Of a stretch of DNA of 59,019 nucleotides, positions 34,717 through 43,629 are shown one piece after another; position 1 is the stretch's first letter; every line of letters begins with the position of its first letter. The notes below the pieces were generated by a model, which searched no databases, was not told the DNA's origin, and saw only the letters and a list, made by a program, of their open reading frames with translations. The position numbers and the translations under genes were made by a program. Source of the stretch: an uncultured Bacteroidales bacterium (GTDB lineage Bacteria; Bacteroidota; Bacteroidia; Bacteroidales; Bacteroidaceae). The stretch covers positions 1 through 59,019 of the forward strand of contig CADCLN010000015.1 in NCBI GenBank assembly GCA_902802265.1, given 5' to 3'.

Positions 34717-35712
34717 CTATGGAACCTCCACTTTGTTGATAATCTTGCTGACAATCTCCTCCGAATTGACATTACTTGCCTCAGCTTCGTAGGTCAAGCC
34801 AATGCGGTGACGGAGCACGTCGTGTGCAATGGCACGGATATCCTCTGGAATAACATAACCACGGTGCTTGATGAAAGCAAACGATCGGGCTGCCAATGCC
34901 AGGTTGATGGAGGCACGAGGCGAAGCACCAAAACCTATCAAGCCCTTCAGCTCCTTCAGGTTATACTTGTCGGGATAGCGAGTGGCAAAGACGATGTCGG
35001 CAATATATTGCTCAATCTTCTCGTCCAGATAGACCTGACGCACCACCTTGCGGGCATCCTCAATCTCCTGCGTCGTCATGATGGGATGAATCTTCACCTC
35101 ATCGCCCGAAATGTTCTGACGGACAATCTTCTTCTCTTCGTCCAGCTTCGGGTAGTCGATGATGACCTTCAGCATGAAACGGTCCACCTGAGCTTCGGGC
35201 AGCGGATAAGTACCCTCCTGCTCGATGGGGTTCTGCGTAGCCATCACGAGGAAAGGTTTCGGCAACGGGTAAGTGGTTGTGCTGATGGTCACCTGACGTT
35301 CCTGCATAGCTTCAAGCAATGCCGACTGCACCTTGGCAGGGGCACGGTTGATTTCATCTGCCAAAATAAAATTTGCAAAGACGGGACCCTTCTTTGCAAT
35401 GAACTGCCCGTCCTTCTGACTGTAAATCATTGTACCGATAACGTCGGCGGGCAACAAATCTGGTGTAAACTGGATGCGGCTGAACTGCGCATCAATCAGC
35501 GATGAAAGCGTCTTGATAGCCTTCGTCTTAGCCAGGCCAGGCACACCTTCGAGCAAGATGTGACCGTCTGAAAGCAGACCGATAATCAAAGACTCCACCA
35601 GGTGTTTCTGCCCGACGATAGTCTGTTCCATGCCGGTCATCAGGTTAGTGACAAAGGCGCTATGCCTTTCGATTTTTTCGTTTAATTCACGAATATCAAT
35701 AGCTTCTGCCAT
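34717..35712 (-). CDS. MoxR-family AAA+ ATPase
   Basis: A 331-aa ATPase with Walker A GVPGLAKT (56-63), Walker B ILADEINRAP, sensor 1 in MATQNPIEQEGTYPLPEAQ and the C-terminal lid, all standard for MoxR. MoxR ATPases act as chaperone-like remodellers for VWA proteins, here presumably DUF58, BatA and BatB. It is the first gene of the operon, with a promoter at 35744. Confidence 0.96.
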   Translation of the reverse strand: MAEAIDIRELNEKIERHSAFVTNLMTGMEQTIVGQKHLVESLIIGLLSDGHILLEGVPGLAKTKAIKTLSSLIDAQFSRIQFTPDLLPADVIGTMIYSQKDGQFIAKKGPVFANFILADEINRAPAKVQSALLEAMQERQVTISTTTYPLPKPFLVMATQNPIEQEGTYPLPEAQVDRFMLKVIIDYPKLDEEKKIVRQNISGDEVKIHPIMTTQEIEDARKVVRQVYLDEKIEQYIADIVFATRYPDKYNLKELKGLIGFGASPRASINLALAARSFAFIKHRGYVIPEDIRAIAHDVLRHRIGLTYEAEASNVNSEEIVSKIINKVEVP

Positions 35713-35743
35713 AAATTAAGTGTCATTTTTTAAAATTCGGGTG

Positions 35744-35751
35744 CAAAATTA
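35744..35751 (-). promoter_or_regulatory. -7 element of the bat operon
   Basis: Minus-strand TAATTTTG matches TAnnTTTG, 32 bases upstream of the moxR start. No clear -33 element is seen at the ideal spacing. Confidence 0.5.
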
Positions 35752-35881
35752 ACACTTTATGCTGACAGCGTGGATAAAAAATTTGCTAAAAAAGGTTGTT
35801 GCAGTTTTAATTTAAGAGTATTTAAAGTAAAGTGGCTCTGCAAACGCCGTCCTAAAGGCAGGGGACGCACCAATTACAATA

Positions 35882-35985
35882 GTTAAGTGTTGAATTGACG
35901 GGCAGCCGTGTTTCGATTCTTCAAGTGTTAAGTCTTGAAAAATCAAGTGCCGTGTTTCGATTCAACAAAACACGGCACTTGTCAC
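35882..35985. repeat. Two ~50-bp related repeats (GCCGTGTTTCGATTC type)
   Basis: 35882-35932 and 35935-35985 share GCCGTGTTTCGATTC and flanking TTAAG/CAAGTG blocks. The complement of the first aligns with 58811-58860 (CTTAxCACTTG ... ACACGGCTG ... ATTCAAxACTTAAC). The rest of 35752-36023 shows no gene. Confidence 0.7.
35937..35981 (-). terminator. Terminator of the secreted Ig-domain gene cluster
   Basis: CAAGTGCCGTGTTT (35944-35957) pairs perfectly with AAACACGGCACTTG (35968-35981). Read on the minus strand the stem is followed by ATTTTTC, which suits termination of the genes ending at 36024. Confidence 0.8.
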
Positions 35986-36023
35986 TTCTTCCCTAAGAGA
36001 ATTTTATGATCTGTAAAAACGAG

Positions 36024-37865
36024 CTATTCGCAAACGGCACGGACACACAGCCCGTTGTAACGGTACCAACCTGTCATACCAGGATTGAAATTGCCCTGTT
36101 TATTGAAGTACAGACAGGAACAGTGGGAATCTCCATTCGCATAGATTGAGTTTGTGCTATAGATGGCCGTATTTTCTTCTGTACCTTGGATGCTGGAGTC
36201 GCTGTAATAGCCTGTAGCTGGCAGGAAGATGGAGTTTCCATTCGGACCTGTTATTTTACGACCTTCTACTCCGTTCTGTACGGCCCAACTCACGTTGCAC
36301 TTTTTGATGAGTTCGTTCATTTCACTGTATGTCGGTATACGCCATGTGCCTCCCCAGTTGTAGCGAGCTGCGTCATCAGAAAGGTCGAGCACGGTCTTGT
36401 TGTCAACATTTCCAAAGTATTCAAGCCTGCAGTATTTCGTTAGGGTGGTCATGCTGCCCTTACAGTGTTTATACGTACCCCAATTGTAGGTGCTTTTGGG
36501 GGTTGTTTCTCCCCAGGCAAAGTAGCTGCCAGGGGTTTCGGGCGAACTTGCACCGATGTTGACCGTTGCCCATTTCACAGAAAGACCCAAATCAACATAT
36601 TCATGACCGTTGTTGTAAGTCTTGACCACCACCGTGCATGTAGCTTTCACGCCGCTGCCGTCGGCTGCCTCACAGGTAATCGTGGCAGTACCGACACCCT
36701 GAGCAGTCACATTAGCACCACTTACACCTGCACTGACTGTGGCTACAGATGTGTCGCTGGATTTCCATGTCAGGTTTTTGTTCGTAGCATTGGATGGAGT
36801 CACGGTGGCAGATATATACTTCGTCTTGCCTGCTTCGAGGGTAAGGGTTGACGGTGAAAGCGTAATGTTTGTGACAGGGTTGCCGCGGACAACTACTTTA
36901 CAGGTTGCTTCAACCCCGCTGCCATCAGCAGCTTTGCAGGTAATAGTGGCAGTACCCACACCCTGGGTTGTAACTACGCCGTTATTGCTAACTGTTGCTA
37001 CCGATGTGTCACTGGATCTCCATGTCACCGACGTGTTCGTAGCATTGGAGGGAGTCACGGTGGCTGTCAGCTGATAACTATAACCTATCTGAGAAGTAAT
37101 GTATGTTTCGGAAAGCGCGATTTTTGTAACCCATCGAATCTCTGTCACTGTCACGGGGCATGTGGCTTTCACACCGCTACCGTCCGTAGCTTCACAGGTG
37201 ATGACAGCTGTGCCTTCACCTACAGCCATCACGTAGCCATTATCTACGAAAACTACATCCTCGTCGCTGCTGCTCCAAATAACATTTTTATTATCGGCAT
37301 CTTCAGGGAAGACAAAGGCACGCAAACGCTCATCATCTATTACGTCGTTGGAATAGACGTGCATATAAAGATGACTCACGGGGTCCCAATTAGTTGAATA
37401 GCAAATTTCTATTCTGTTCACCTTCGTTGTAGGGTAACTACGGGTATAGACTTCGAAGCTGCCGTCGATATATCGGATAACCATCTGTTCATCGGTGAGA
37501 TAAACCACATCAAAGCTGTTATAGATAGATCCGTTGGAGAACAGAAGGATTCGACCCTGCGAGGGAAGGAATTTGTATTCATACACATTGCCGTTTCCAA
37601 AACCTTCGGCTATGCCGCTCTCTTTGAACTCAATAGATGCTGTCTTTGACTTGTACCACTTGCCCTGAATCAGGCTGTTATCTTCCTGATAGAAGTTGAT
37701 TTTAGGGGTGATGTACTCGGCATCACCTGTGAGGTAGCCGTCGATAAGCAGGGTAACATCTTCTACATCGAGACCTTGATTGTGGTTCAGGTCTCCATTG
37801 AGAACCTGAGCGTTGGCTGAAACAGCAATTAGAACAGCCAACAATAAAAAACTTATCTTTTTCAT
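36024..37865 (-). CDS. Secreted protein: dockerin-like + three Ig-like (BIG2) + Fib_succ_major-type domain
   Basis: A 613-aa secreted protein. It has a signal peptide (MKKISFLLLAVLIAVSANA), a single dockerin-like calcium loop (GDLNHNQGLDVEDVTLLI), and a conserved small domain (~40-140, KINFYQEDNSLIQGKWYK ... YLTDEQMVIRY). Three BIG2 Ig-like repeats follow (~145-410, each with 'WxSSDxSVATV' and 'GxGTATITC'). The C-terminal domain is of the Fibrobacter major paralogue type (YVDLGLSVKWATVNIG ... FAWGETTPK ... GLCVRAVCE). The start was moved inward from 37940 to the signal peptide. It is one of three tandem paralogues. A role in adhesion or glycan binding is likely but unproven. Confidence 0.85.
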   Translation of the reverse strand: MKKISFLLLAVLIAVSANAQVLNGDLNHNQGLDVEDVTLLIDGYLTGDAEYITPKINFYQEDNSLIQGKWYKSKTASIEFKESGIAEGFGNGNVYEYKFLPSQGRILLFSNGSIYNSFDVVYLTDEQMVIRYIDGSFEVYTRSYPTTKVNRIEICYSTNWDPVSHLYMHVYSNDVIDDERLRAFVFPEDADNKNVIWSSSDEDVVFVDNGYVMAVGEGTAVITCEATDGSGVKATCPVTVTEIRWVTKIALSETYITSQIGYSYQLTATVTPSNATNTSVTWRSSDTSVATVSNNGVVTTQGVGTATITCKAADGSGVEATCKVVVRGNPVTNITLSPSTLTLEAGKTKYISATVTPSNATNKNLTWKSSDTSVATVSAGVSGANVTAQGVGTATITCEAADGSGVKATCTVVVKTYNNGHEYVDLGLSVKWATVNIGASSPETPGSYFAWGETTPKSTYNWGTYKHCKGSMTTLTKYCRLEYFGNVDNKTVLDLSDDAARYNWGGTWRIPTYSEMNELIKKCNVSWAVQNGVEGRKITGPNGNSIFLPATGYYSDSSIQGTEENTAIYSTNSIYANGDSHCSCLYFNKQGNFNPGMTGWYRYNGLCVRAVCE

Positions 37866-37923
37866 ATTGTTTGAAGTTTTAGTTTTAGTTTTATTTGAGG
37901 CTGGTTTTGACTTTATCTTACAA

Positions 37924-39426
37924 TTATTCACACACGGCACGGACGCTGTGTCCTAAACAGCGGGAACCCCCATCGGGATAGGTAGTAAAAGCCCTGTTTC
38001 CATCGAATTCCAAGTACCAGGATTTCAAGGCATCAGTGGTGGGAGTGACAAGCGAACTTGACCAATAGTAGCCAATAATACTCCGATTTTCAATGACTGT
38101 TCCATTCTTTTGTCCAGCTGTTGGCAAGAAGATGGAGGCACCAGAGGGAGCTGTCACCAAGTAGCCAGTGGAACTGTTCTGAGTAGTCCAAGTCCATGTG
38201 CAGTATAAACGCAATTCATTCAATTCTTGCCAAGTAGGCATACGCCATTTCCCTCCCCATTTTGCATTGGCTGCATCGTCTTCTGGTTCAAGAGTACTCT
38301 TGCCGTCGGGTACAGGGCCACTATATTGGTGCGCAGTATTGTACTTACTGATTTTCCCTGTTGGATTGATGTACCACTTATAGGTTGACCAGTCGTAGTT
38401 GTTCTTTGTCTCCACCTCGCCCCAAGCAAAGTAACTGCCATAGCTTGTAGATGAACTTGCACCGATATTCATAGTTGCCCATTTCACGGAAAGACCCAAA
38501 TCGACCCATGTGTGACCGCTTTCCGAACCATTGAGGTTTTTGACTGTTATAATACAAGTCGCCTTCACGCCGCTACCATCTGTGGCTTCGCAGGTAATGA
38601 GGGAAGCACCATAGTCTATGGCTGTCACCACTCCGCTCGTGCTGACAGTGGCAACGGAAGTATTGCCAGAAGACCATGTCAGTTTCTGATTCGTGGCATC
38701 GGAAGGACTCACCTCTGCGGTCAAAGTAGTTGACTTACCTTTCATCAGAATAAAAGATGTGGATGAGAGCGTGATGCTTGTCACAAGATTGGATACCGTC
38801 ACGCGGCAAGTGCCTGTCACTCCGCTGCCGTCGGTAGCTGCACAGGTAATGGTGGCTGTGCCTGCACCTACGGCTTTAACCAAGCCATTTTCCACGGTAA
38901 CCACTTTTTCGTCATTGCTACTCCACTCCACTTCCTGATTGTCGGCATCGTCTGGGCGGATAGAGGCACGCAATTGCTGGGTGGAACCTACGCCGTTGTT
39001 CATGGTCATTTCCAAACTTGAAACGATTTTGCCAGTTGCCGCATCACAAATGGAGAGGGCAATCACTTCCTGTACAGGGCGAGTACGGGTATAAGTTTCA
39101 AAGTAGCCTTCCAAACGCTTTACCACCATGGTTTCATCATTCAGATAGACCACATCAAGGCTATTCCAGTAAGCACCTCCGTTGAAGGTGACGATACGTC
39201 CCTGCGAGGGAAAGAATTTGTACTCCAGTGTACGGTCTGGCCAATAGCCATCTACTGTGCCATCTTCATGGAAATCCATGAAGGTGCTTTTCGTTTTGTA
39301 CCACTTACCAGCAATCATGCTGTTGTCGTTCTCATAAAAATCAATCTTAGGAGTTAAAACTCCTGTTTGGGCATGGGCTGAAATTGTCATCAGCACCGCC
39401 AGTAATATGAAATATATCTTTTTCAT
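37924..39426 (-). CDS. Secreted protein: two Ig-like (BIG2) + Fib_succ_major-type domain, no dockerin
   Basis: A 500-aa paralogue of the neighbours on both sides. After the signal peptide (MKKIYFILLAVLMTISAHA) it goes directly to LTPKIDFYENDNSMIAGKWYK, so the dockerin-like loop is missing. Two BIG2 repeats (WSSNDEKVVTV..., WSSGNTSVATV...) and the C-terminal VDLGLSVKWATMNIG ... HSVRAVCE domain follow. The start at 39426 puts the signal peptide at the N-terminus. Confidence 0.85.
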   Translation of the reverse strand: MKKIYFILLAVLMTISAHAQTGVLTPKIDFYENDNSMIAGKWYKTKSTFMDFHEDGTVDGYWPDRTLEYKFFPSQGRIVTFNGGAYWNSLDVVYLNDETMVVKRLEGYFETYTRTRPVQEVIALSICDAATGKIVSSLEMTMNNGVGSTQQLRASIRPDDADNQEVEWSSNDEKVVTVENGLVKAVGAGTATITCAATDGSGVTGTCRVTVSNLVTSITLSSTSFILMKGKSTTLTAEVSPSDATNQKLTWSSGNTSVATVSTSGVVTAIDYGASLITCEATDGSGVKATCIITVKNLNGSESGHTWVDLGLSVKWATMNIGASSSTSYGSYFAWGEVETKNNYDWSTYKWYINPTGKISKYNTAHQYSGPVPDGKSTLEPEDDAANAKWGGKWRMPTWQELNELRLYCTWTWTTQNSSTGYLVTAPSGASIFLPTAGQKNGTVIENRSIIGYYWSSSLVTPTTDALKSWYLEFDGNRAFTTYPDGGSRCLGHSVRAVCE

Positions 39427-39470
39427 AAGTTTTTGATGTTTTGAAGGTATATGATTTTTAGGTTTTGCAA

Positions 39471-40778
39471 TTATTCGCATACGGCACGGATTCTACGAGT
39501 ATAGCCGCGTTCTTCTGTGACAGGACTCCAGAAAATCTCTACATACGTATATAAAATAGTATAAGCCTTATGGGGGCTATTGGAAGATATTTCGTTCAAC
39601 CAATACTCTTCCGAAGAATTACTTGCTGTAGAACAGTACATAAAGATGGAATTTCCATTTGGGCCTGTCACCTTCCAACCTGTTGCGCCGTTCTGGGTTG
39701 TCCAAGTCCAAGTACAATTGTTAGCCAATTCTTTATATTCATTAACGGAAGGAGTACGCCATGTGCCGCCCCACATGACATTCGCTGCATCGTCCGCAGG
39801 TTCAAGGACAGTCTTGTTATCTACCGTGCCGTATTCGCTACGGGTGTTATACTTGGTCAGGCTGTACATTGTGCCTGCACACCACTTATAATTTGACCAT
39901 GAAGCAGTTTTTACATCTTTGGGCGTTGTCTCCCCCCAAGCAAATCGAGTGGTGCTTCGTTCTTCGGGTGAATTTGCACCGACATCCATCGTTGACCATT
40001 TCACACTGAGACCCAGATCAACATATTCATGACCGTTGTTGTAGGCTTTGACTCTCTGCACATTCACCATGCAGGTATCTGACACATTGCTGCCATCGGC
40101 AAGGGCGCAAACGATATAAGCATAGCCTTCGCCTACAGCTTGAACCGTTCCGTTTACGACCGTAGCCACGTCTTCATTACTACTGCTCCACACAACATTC
40201 TTATTGTCAGCAGCATCGGGTTCGATGTAGGCATACAATCGCTTACTCTCTTTTTGACCATTGGAATTTTGGATAGACAATGTGAGTTCATCAGCAAGTC
40301 CCCAATCGTCATACGTATAGAGTGTAATGTTTGTCACCTTCACCTCTGGTCGGGTACGGGTGAAGGTTTCGTGGGTTCCGTCGGAATATCTCCGAATCAT
40401 TACTTCATCGGTGAGATAGACCACATCGACGCTTGTGAAGAGAGTGCCATTGTCGTACATGAGGATTCGACCTTGAGAGGGGAAGAACTTGTACGTCTGA
40501 AAAGACAGACCATTGACTGTGCCGTCGTCCTTATACCAAATGAATTCACCCCTTGTATTCCACCATTTGCCGTAAATCAGACTATTGTCCTCTTGATAGA
40601 AGTCAATCTTGGGGATAATGTACTCGGCATCACCTGTGAGGTAGCCGTCAATGAGCAACGTGACATCTTCCACATCGAGAGCGTCGTTGTGGTTCAAGTC
40701 ACCGTTAATCTCTTGTGCGTTAACCACTGTAGTCAACTCCATTGCTGCGAGCAGCAGAACAAAAAAGATTTTTTTCAT
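39471..40778 (-). CDS. Secreted protein: dockerin-like + one Ig-like (BIG2) + Fib_succ_major-type domain
   Basis: A 435-aa paralogue, first of the three in transcription order. It has signal peptide (MKKIFFVLLLAAMELTTVVNA), dockerin-like loop (GDLNHNDALDVEDVTLLI), the KIDFYQEDNSLIYGKWW domain, a single BIG2 repeat (WSSSNEDVATV ... GEGYAYIVC) and the C-terminal YVDLGLSVKWSTMDVG ... RIRAVCE domain. It lies 39 bases behind the HU-LysM gene, so it may be co-transcribed with it. Confidence 0.85.
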   Translation of the reverse strand: MKKIFFVLLLAAMELTTVVNAQEINGDLNHNDALDVEDVTLLIDGYLTGDAEYIIPKIDFYQEDNSLIYGKWWNTRGEFIWYKDDGTVNGLSFQTYKFFPSQGRILMYDNGTLFTSVDVVYLTDEVMIRRYSDGTHETFTRTRPEVKVTNITLYTYDDWGLADELTLSIQNSNGQKESKRLYAYIEPDAADNKNVVWSSSNEDVATVVNGTVQAVGEGYAYIVCALADGSNVSDTCMVNVQRVKAYNNGHEYVDLGLSVKWSTMDVGANSPEERSTTRFAWGETTPKDVKTASWSNYKWCAGTMYSLTKYNTRSEYGTVDNKTVLEPADDAANVMWGGTWRTPSVNEYKELANNCTWTWTTQNGATGWKVTGPNGNSIFMYCSTASNSSEEYWLNEISSNSPHKAYTILYTYVEIFWSPVTEERGYTRRIRAVCE

Positions 40779-40817
40779 AGGTAGTAGTTTTAATGTGGTT
40801 TATAATTTGATTTTTAT

Positions 40818-42011
40818 TTATGGCAAATTGATGACTGCGCCGACGGGCACATTGTCGGGATTGGGGAATTTGTTGGCACGAAGAATAACACGGACAGAGT
40901 CTTTGCTGCCATAGACTCGCTGGGCTATCTTGGTGAGCGAATCGCCTGGCTTGAGGGTGTAGGTCCGCATGGGTTGCGCCGCTGTCTTAGTGGTATCGGT
41001 CTGAGTTTGAGACAACGTATCCGTCTTGTGGGTTTGCGGTTTTGCCGTTGTGGATGGATGGGGGTTTGTGGTTTTTATTTTTTGTGGTTGCTCGGTGGGT
41101 GTGGCCTGCTTATTATTGTATTTGTGAACAAGGATGCCCACTTCTGCCAACAGCAGCCCCATGATGGGTATCAGGAGCCACCACAGCCAATTTCTTTGTC
41201 TGCGGGGTGTTTCTTCAGGTTCGTCGTGGATGGGTTTGTCGTTGAGGTAACGAGAAAGGGCTTCGGGAGCAGTGTCGGCTGGTTCTTTCACGGGTTCTTC
41301 GTTCTGAACGACTTCTTCCGCTGGCGTTTCCGAGGTTGGCTTTGCTTCTGTTCCGGCGGGTTCTCCTTCCGTAACGATGGGTGTCGCTGCTACGAGTGGC
41401 GGTGTGTTGGCTTCCAGTTGTGCAATGAGTTTTTCCAGACGGCACTTTTCGTTGTTGGCTTCGTTGGCTGCTTTCAGCGTTTCGGCAGCACGCACTTTGG
41501 CTGCTTCGTACTGGGCACGCAGGTCGTCGAGGCTCTCGGGGGTGGAGATGAGCAGGTCGATGGCAGAAAAATCGTTCTGTGGCTGCTCCACATTCTCCAG
41601 TTGGGGTGCATCCAGCTGTATGCCTTCGACCTCGGCCGCAGCGGGTGTGTCGTCTGCAGCAGTCGAGGCGTCTTCGTCTGGCGAAGCCATGTTAGCTATC
41701 TGTTCCTGCAGGATGGCAAAGGCCTCGTCCGATGGTATTTCGGTGAAGGTGGATTCGTCTGGGATGAAGTTCACCTTCTTGTAACCAGCTATCAGGATGC
41801 GCTCTCCGTTGTTGACATTGACGCTTTCGCGAGGTGCCACTTCTACGATTTTGAATGTGCCCAGTCCGTTGATTTTGACCAGTCCGTCGGTTTCAAGTCC
41901 TTCCAGGATGGTGTCGAAGAAGGTCTTTGAAAGCTGTTCTGCCACGGTCTGTGACAATCCGCTTTGACGGGCGAATGCTTCAGCAAAGCTTTGCAAGTAG
42001 TATTTTTCCAT
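40818..42011 (-). CDS. HU-domain membrane protein with C-terminal LysM domain
   Basis: A 397-aa three-part protein. Residues 1-~90 are an HU/IHF-type DNA-binding fold (FFDTILEGLETDGLVKINGLGTF, REFV-like block RESVNVNNGERI). Residues ~110-270 are an acidic, low-complexity stretch with a coiled coil (~163-202). RRQR precedes a transmembrane helix (274-295), and a Thr/Pro/Gln linker leads to a LysM peptidoglycan-binding domain (350-396, YTLKPGDSLTKIAQRVYGSK). By the positive-inside rule the HU end is cytoplasmic and LysM periplasmic. It could tether DNA to the cell wall. It is 23 bases behind a stand-alone HU gene. Confidence 0.88.
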   Translation of the reverse strand: MEKYYLQSFAEAFARQSGLSQTVAEQLSKTFFDTILEGLETDGLVKINGLGTFKIVEVAPRESVNVNNGERILIAGYKKVNFIPDESTFTEIPSDEAFAILQEQIANMASPDEDASTAADDTPAAAEVEGIQLDAPQLENVEQPQNDFSAIDLLISTPESLDDLRAQYEAAKVRAAETLKAANEANNEKCRLEKLIAQLEANTPPLVAATPIVTEGEPAGTEAKPTSETPAEEVVQNEEPVKEPADTAPEALSRYLNDKPIHDEPEETPRRQRNWLWWLLIPIMGLLLAEVGILVHKYNNKQATPTEQPQKIKTTNPHPSTTAKPQTHKTDTLSQTQTDTTKTAAQPMRTYTLKPGDSLTKIAQRVYGSKDSVRVILRANKFPNPDNVPVGAVINLP

Positions 42012-42034
42012 GATGATTCTGCGGGGGTGAGGGG

Positions 42035-42310
42035 TTAACTGTTCAGCTTGTCTTTCAATGTTCCGCTCATCTTGAAACCGATGGTCTGCTTGGCTGGAAC
42101 TGCATTGAAGGTCTTGGTGGTGGGGTTGTACATTCTGCGGGCGGCTTTGGTCTTCGGTTCAAAGACTCCCAGATTTTTCACAGTCAGCGTGTTGCCCATT
42201 TTCGTTTGGTTGACAAGCAGGTTGACAAGGGCTGAGACTTGTGTCTGCATTTCGTCGGCATCAGCACCAAGCACTTCTGCCATTCTGTCTATAAATGTTC
42301 TGTTGTTCAT
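42035..42310 (-). CDS. HU-family DNA-binding protein
   Basis: A 91-aa protein of full HU length with the dimer helices at the N-terminus and the DNA-arm region GVFEPKTKAARRMYNPTTKT replacing the usual F.xRxRxARxGRNPxTG block. It is a nucleoid-type protein; the arm sequence is divergent. It lies 13 bases behind rimO and ahead of the HU-LysM gene, whose N-terminus is a related fold. Confidence 0.92.
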   Translation of the reverse strand: MNNRTFIDRMAEVLGADADEMQTQVSALVNLLVNQTKMGNTLTVKNLGVFEPKTKAARRMYNPTTKTFNAVPAKQTIGFKMSGTLKDKLNS

Positions 42311-42323
42311 TGGTTATGGGGAG

Positions 42324-43625
42324 TTATGAGGTTTTCTTTCCGTAGAGGTCAAAGTCGTCGGCATCTACAATCTCCATATTATAGAAGGAGCCGCGCCGAA
42401 GGGGGCCGTCGCTGACGGGAATGAGCACTTCGGGATCGACTTCTGGGGAGTCGTATTGGGTGCGACCGACGTAGTATTCGCCTTCTTTGCGGTCGATGAT
42501 GACTTGCTGTGTGGTGCCTATCTTCTGGGCTTGCACCTCGGCAGAGATGGTTTGCTGCAGCGCCATGAGCTGGTCTAAACGTTGCTGCTTGACCGCGGCT
42601 GGCACTTCGTCCTTGAATTTTTTCGCAGCTGGTGTGCCGTCTTCTTCACTATAGGCAAAGGCTCCCATGCGGTCGAAACGTGCCCAGCGCACAAAGTCGA
42701 GCAGCTGCTGAAATTCTGCTTCGCCCTCGCCAGGGAAGCCGACCATCAGGGTGGTGCGAAGACAGATGTCGGGCACTTCGCGGCGAAGACGTTCTACAAA
42801 CTGGTAGGTTTCTTCGCAAGTGACGTGACGTTGCATGTTGGTCAGCACCTGGGTGTTGATGTGCTGCAGGGCCACATCGAGGTATTTGCAGACGTTGCTG
42901 CGCTGTCGCATGACTTCGAGCAGTTCCCACGGGAAGTGGGTGGGATAAGCATAGTGCAGACGAATCCACTTCACACCCCGAATGTCGCTGATGCGGCGAA
43001 CCAGTTCGGCTATCATCTGCCGCCCGTAAAGGTCTATGCCATAGAAGGTAATTTCTTGGGCTATGATTTGGAATTCTTTGACGCCTTGCTGCACCAGCTG
43101 CTCCACTTCGCTGAGGATGCTCTCCATCGGACGGCTTTTGTGCACGCCTGTTATCAGGGGGATGGAACAGTAGGCACACTGACGGTCGCAACCTTCGGCT
43201 ATCTTGACGTAGGCATAATGCTTGGGGGTGGTCAGTTGGCGGCTGTATTCGTGGGCATGGTCAAAAGATTTTCCGAGGTCTTTCAGGAGTTCGGTCCAGT
43301 TGAATTTGCCGTAGAATTTATCTACTTCGGGGATTTCCTTGTTCAGTTCTTTGAGATAACGTTCAGAGAGACAACCCATCACATACAGTTCGCGAATGCG
43401 CCCTTGCCGCTTTGCTTCGCAGAGTTCCAGTATCATGTTGATACTCTCTTCCTTGGCATCGGCAATGAATCCGCAGGTGTTGACCACAACCATCTCGCCA
43501 CGGACCGTTTCGGGGTCGTGATGCACGGTGTAGCCATTCAGCTGAAGCTGACAAATCAGCCGCTCAGAATCGACCAGATTTTTCGAGCAACCCAATGTGA
43601 TGATGTCAACGGTGTTTTTTCTCAT
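42324..43625 (-). CDS. rimO: Ribosomal protein S12 methylthiotransferase RimO
   Basis: A 433-aa radical-SAM enzyme that adds a methylthio group to Asp of ribosomal protein S12. The N-terminal UPF0004 domain shows LGCSKNLVDSE and NTCGFI, the radical-SAM cysteines are in EGCDRQCAYCSIP (CxxxCxxC), and a TRAM domain closes the protein. The start MRKNTVDIITLGC was preferred over a longer frame that runs into ftsY. It lies 4 bases behind ftsY and is very likely co-transcribed. Confidence 0.97.
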   Translation of the reverse strand: MRKNTVDIITLGCSKNLVDSERLICQLQLNGYTVHHDPETVRGEMVVVNTCGFIADAKEESINMILELCEAKRQGRIRELYVMGCLSERYLKELNKEIPEVDKFYGKFNWTELLKDLGKSFDHAHEYSRQLTTPKHYAYVKIAEGCDRQCAYCSIPLITGVHKSRPMESILSEVEQLVQQGVKEFQIIAQEITFYGIDLYGRQMIAELVRRISDIRGVKWIRLHYAYPTHFPWELLEVMRQRSNVCKYLDVALQHINTQVLTNMQRHVTCEETYQFVERLRREVPDICLRTTLMVGFPGEGEAEFQQLLDFVRWARFDRMGAFAYSEEDGTPAAKKFKDEVPAAVKQQRLDQLMALQQTISAEVQAQKIGTTQQVIIDRKEGEYYVGRTQYDSPEVDPEVLIPVSDGPLRRGSFYNMEIVDADDFDLYGKKTS

Positions 43626-43629
43626 AATT

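Noticed and set aside
35841-35880. Small structured RNA such as SRP RNA near GCAAACGCCGTCCTAAAGGC
   Set aside because: The segment has no recognisable SRP, RNase P or tmRNA core and only short local pairing.
40974-41930. Open frame on the plus strand opposite the HU-LysM gene
   Set aside because: The minus strand has a full HU, transmembrane and LysM layout; the plus-strand product is Cys/Phe/Gly-rich noise.
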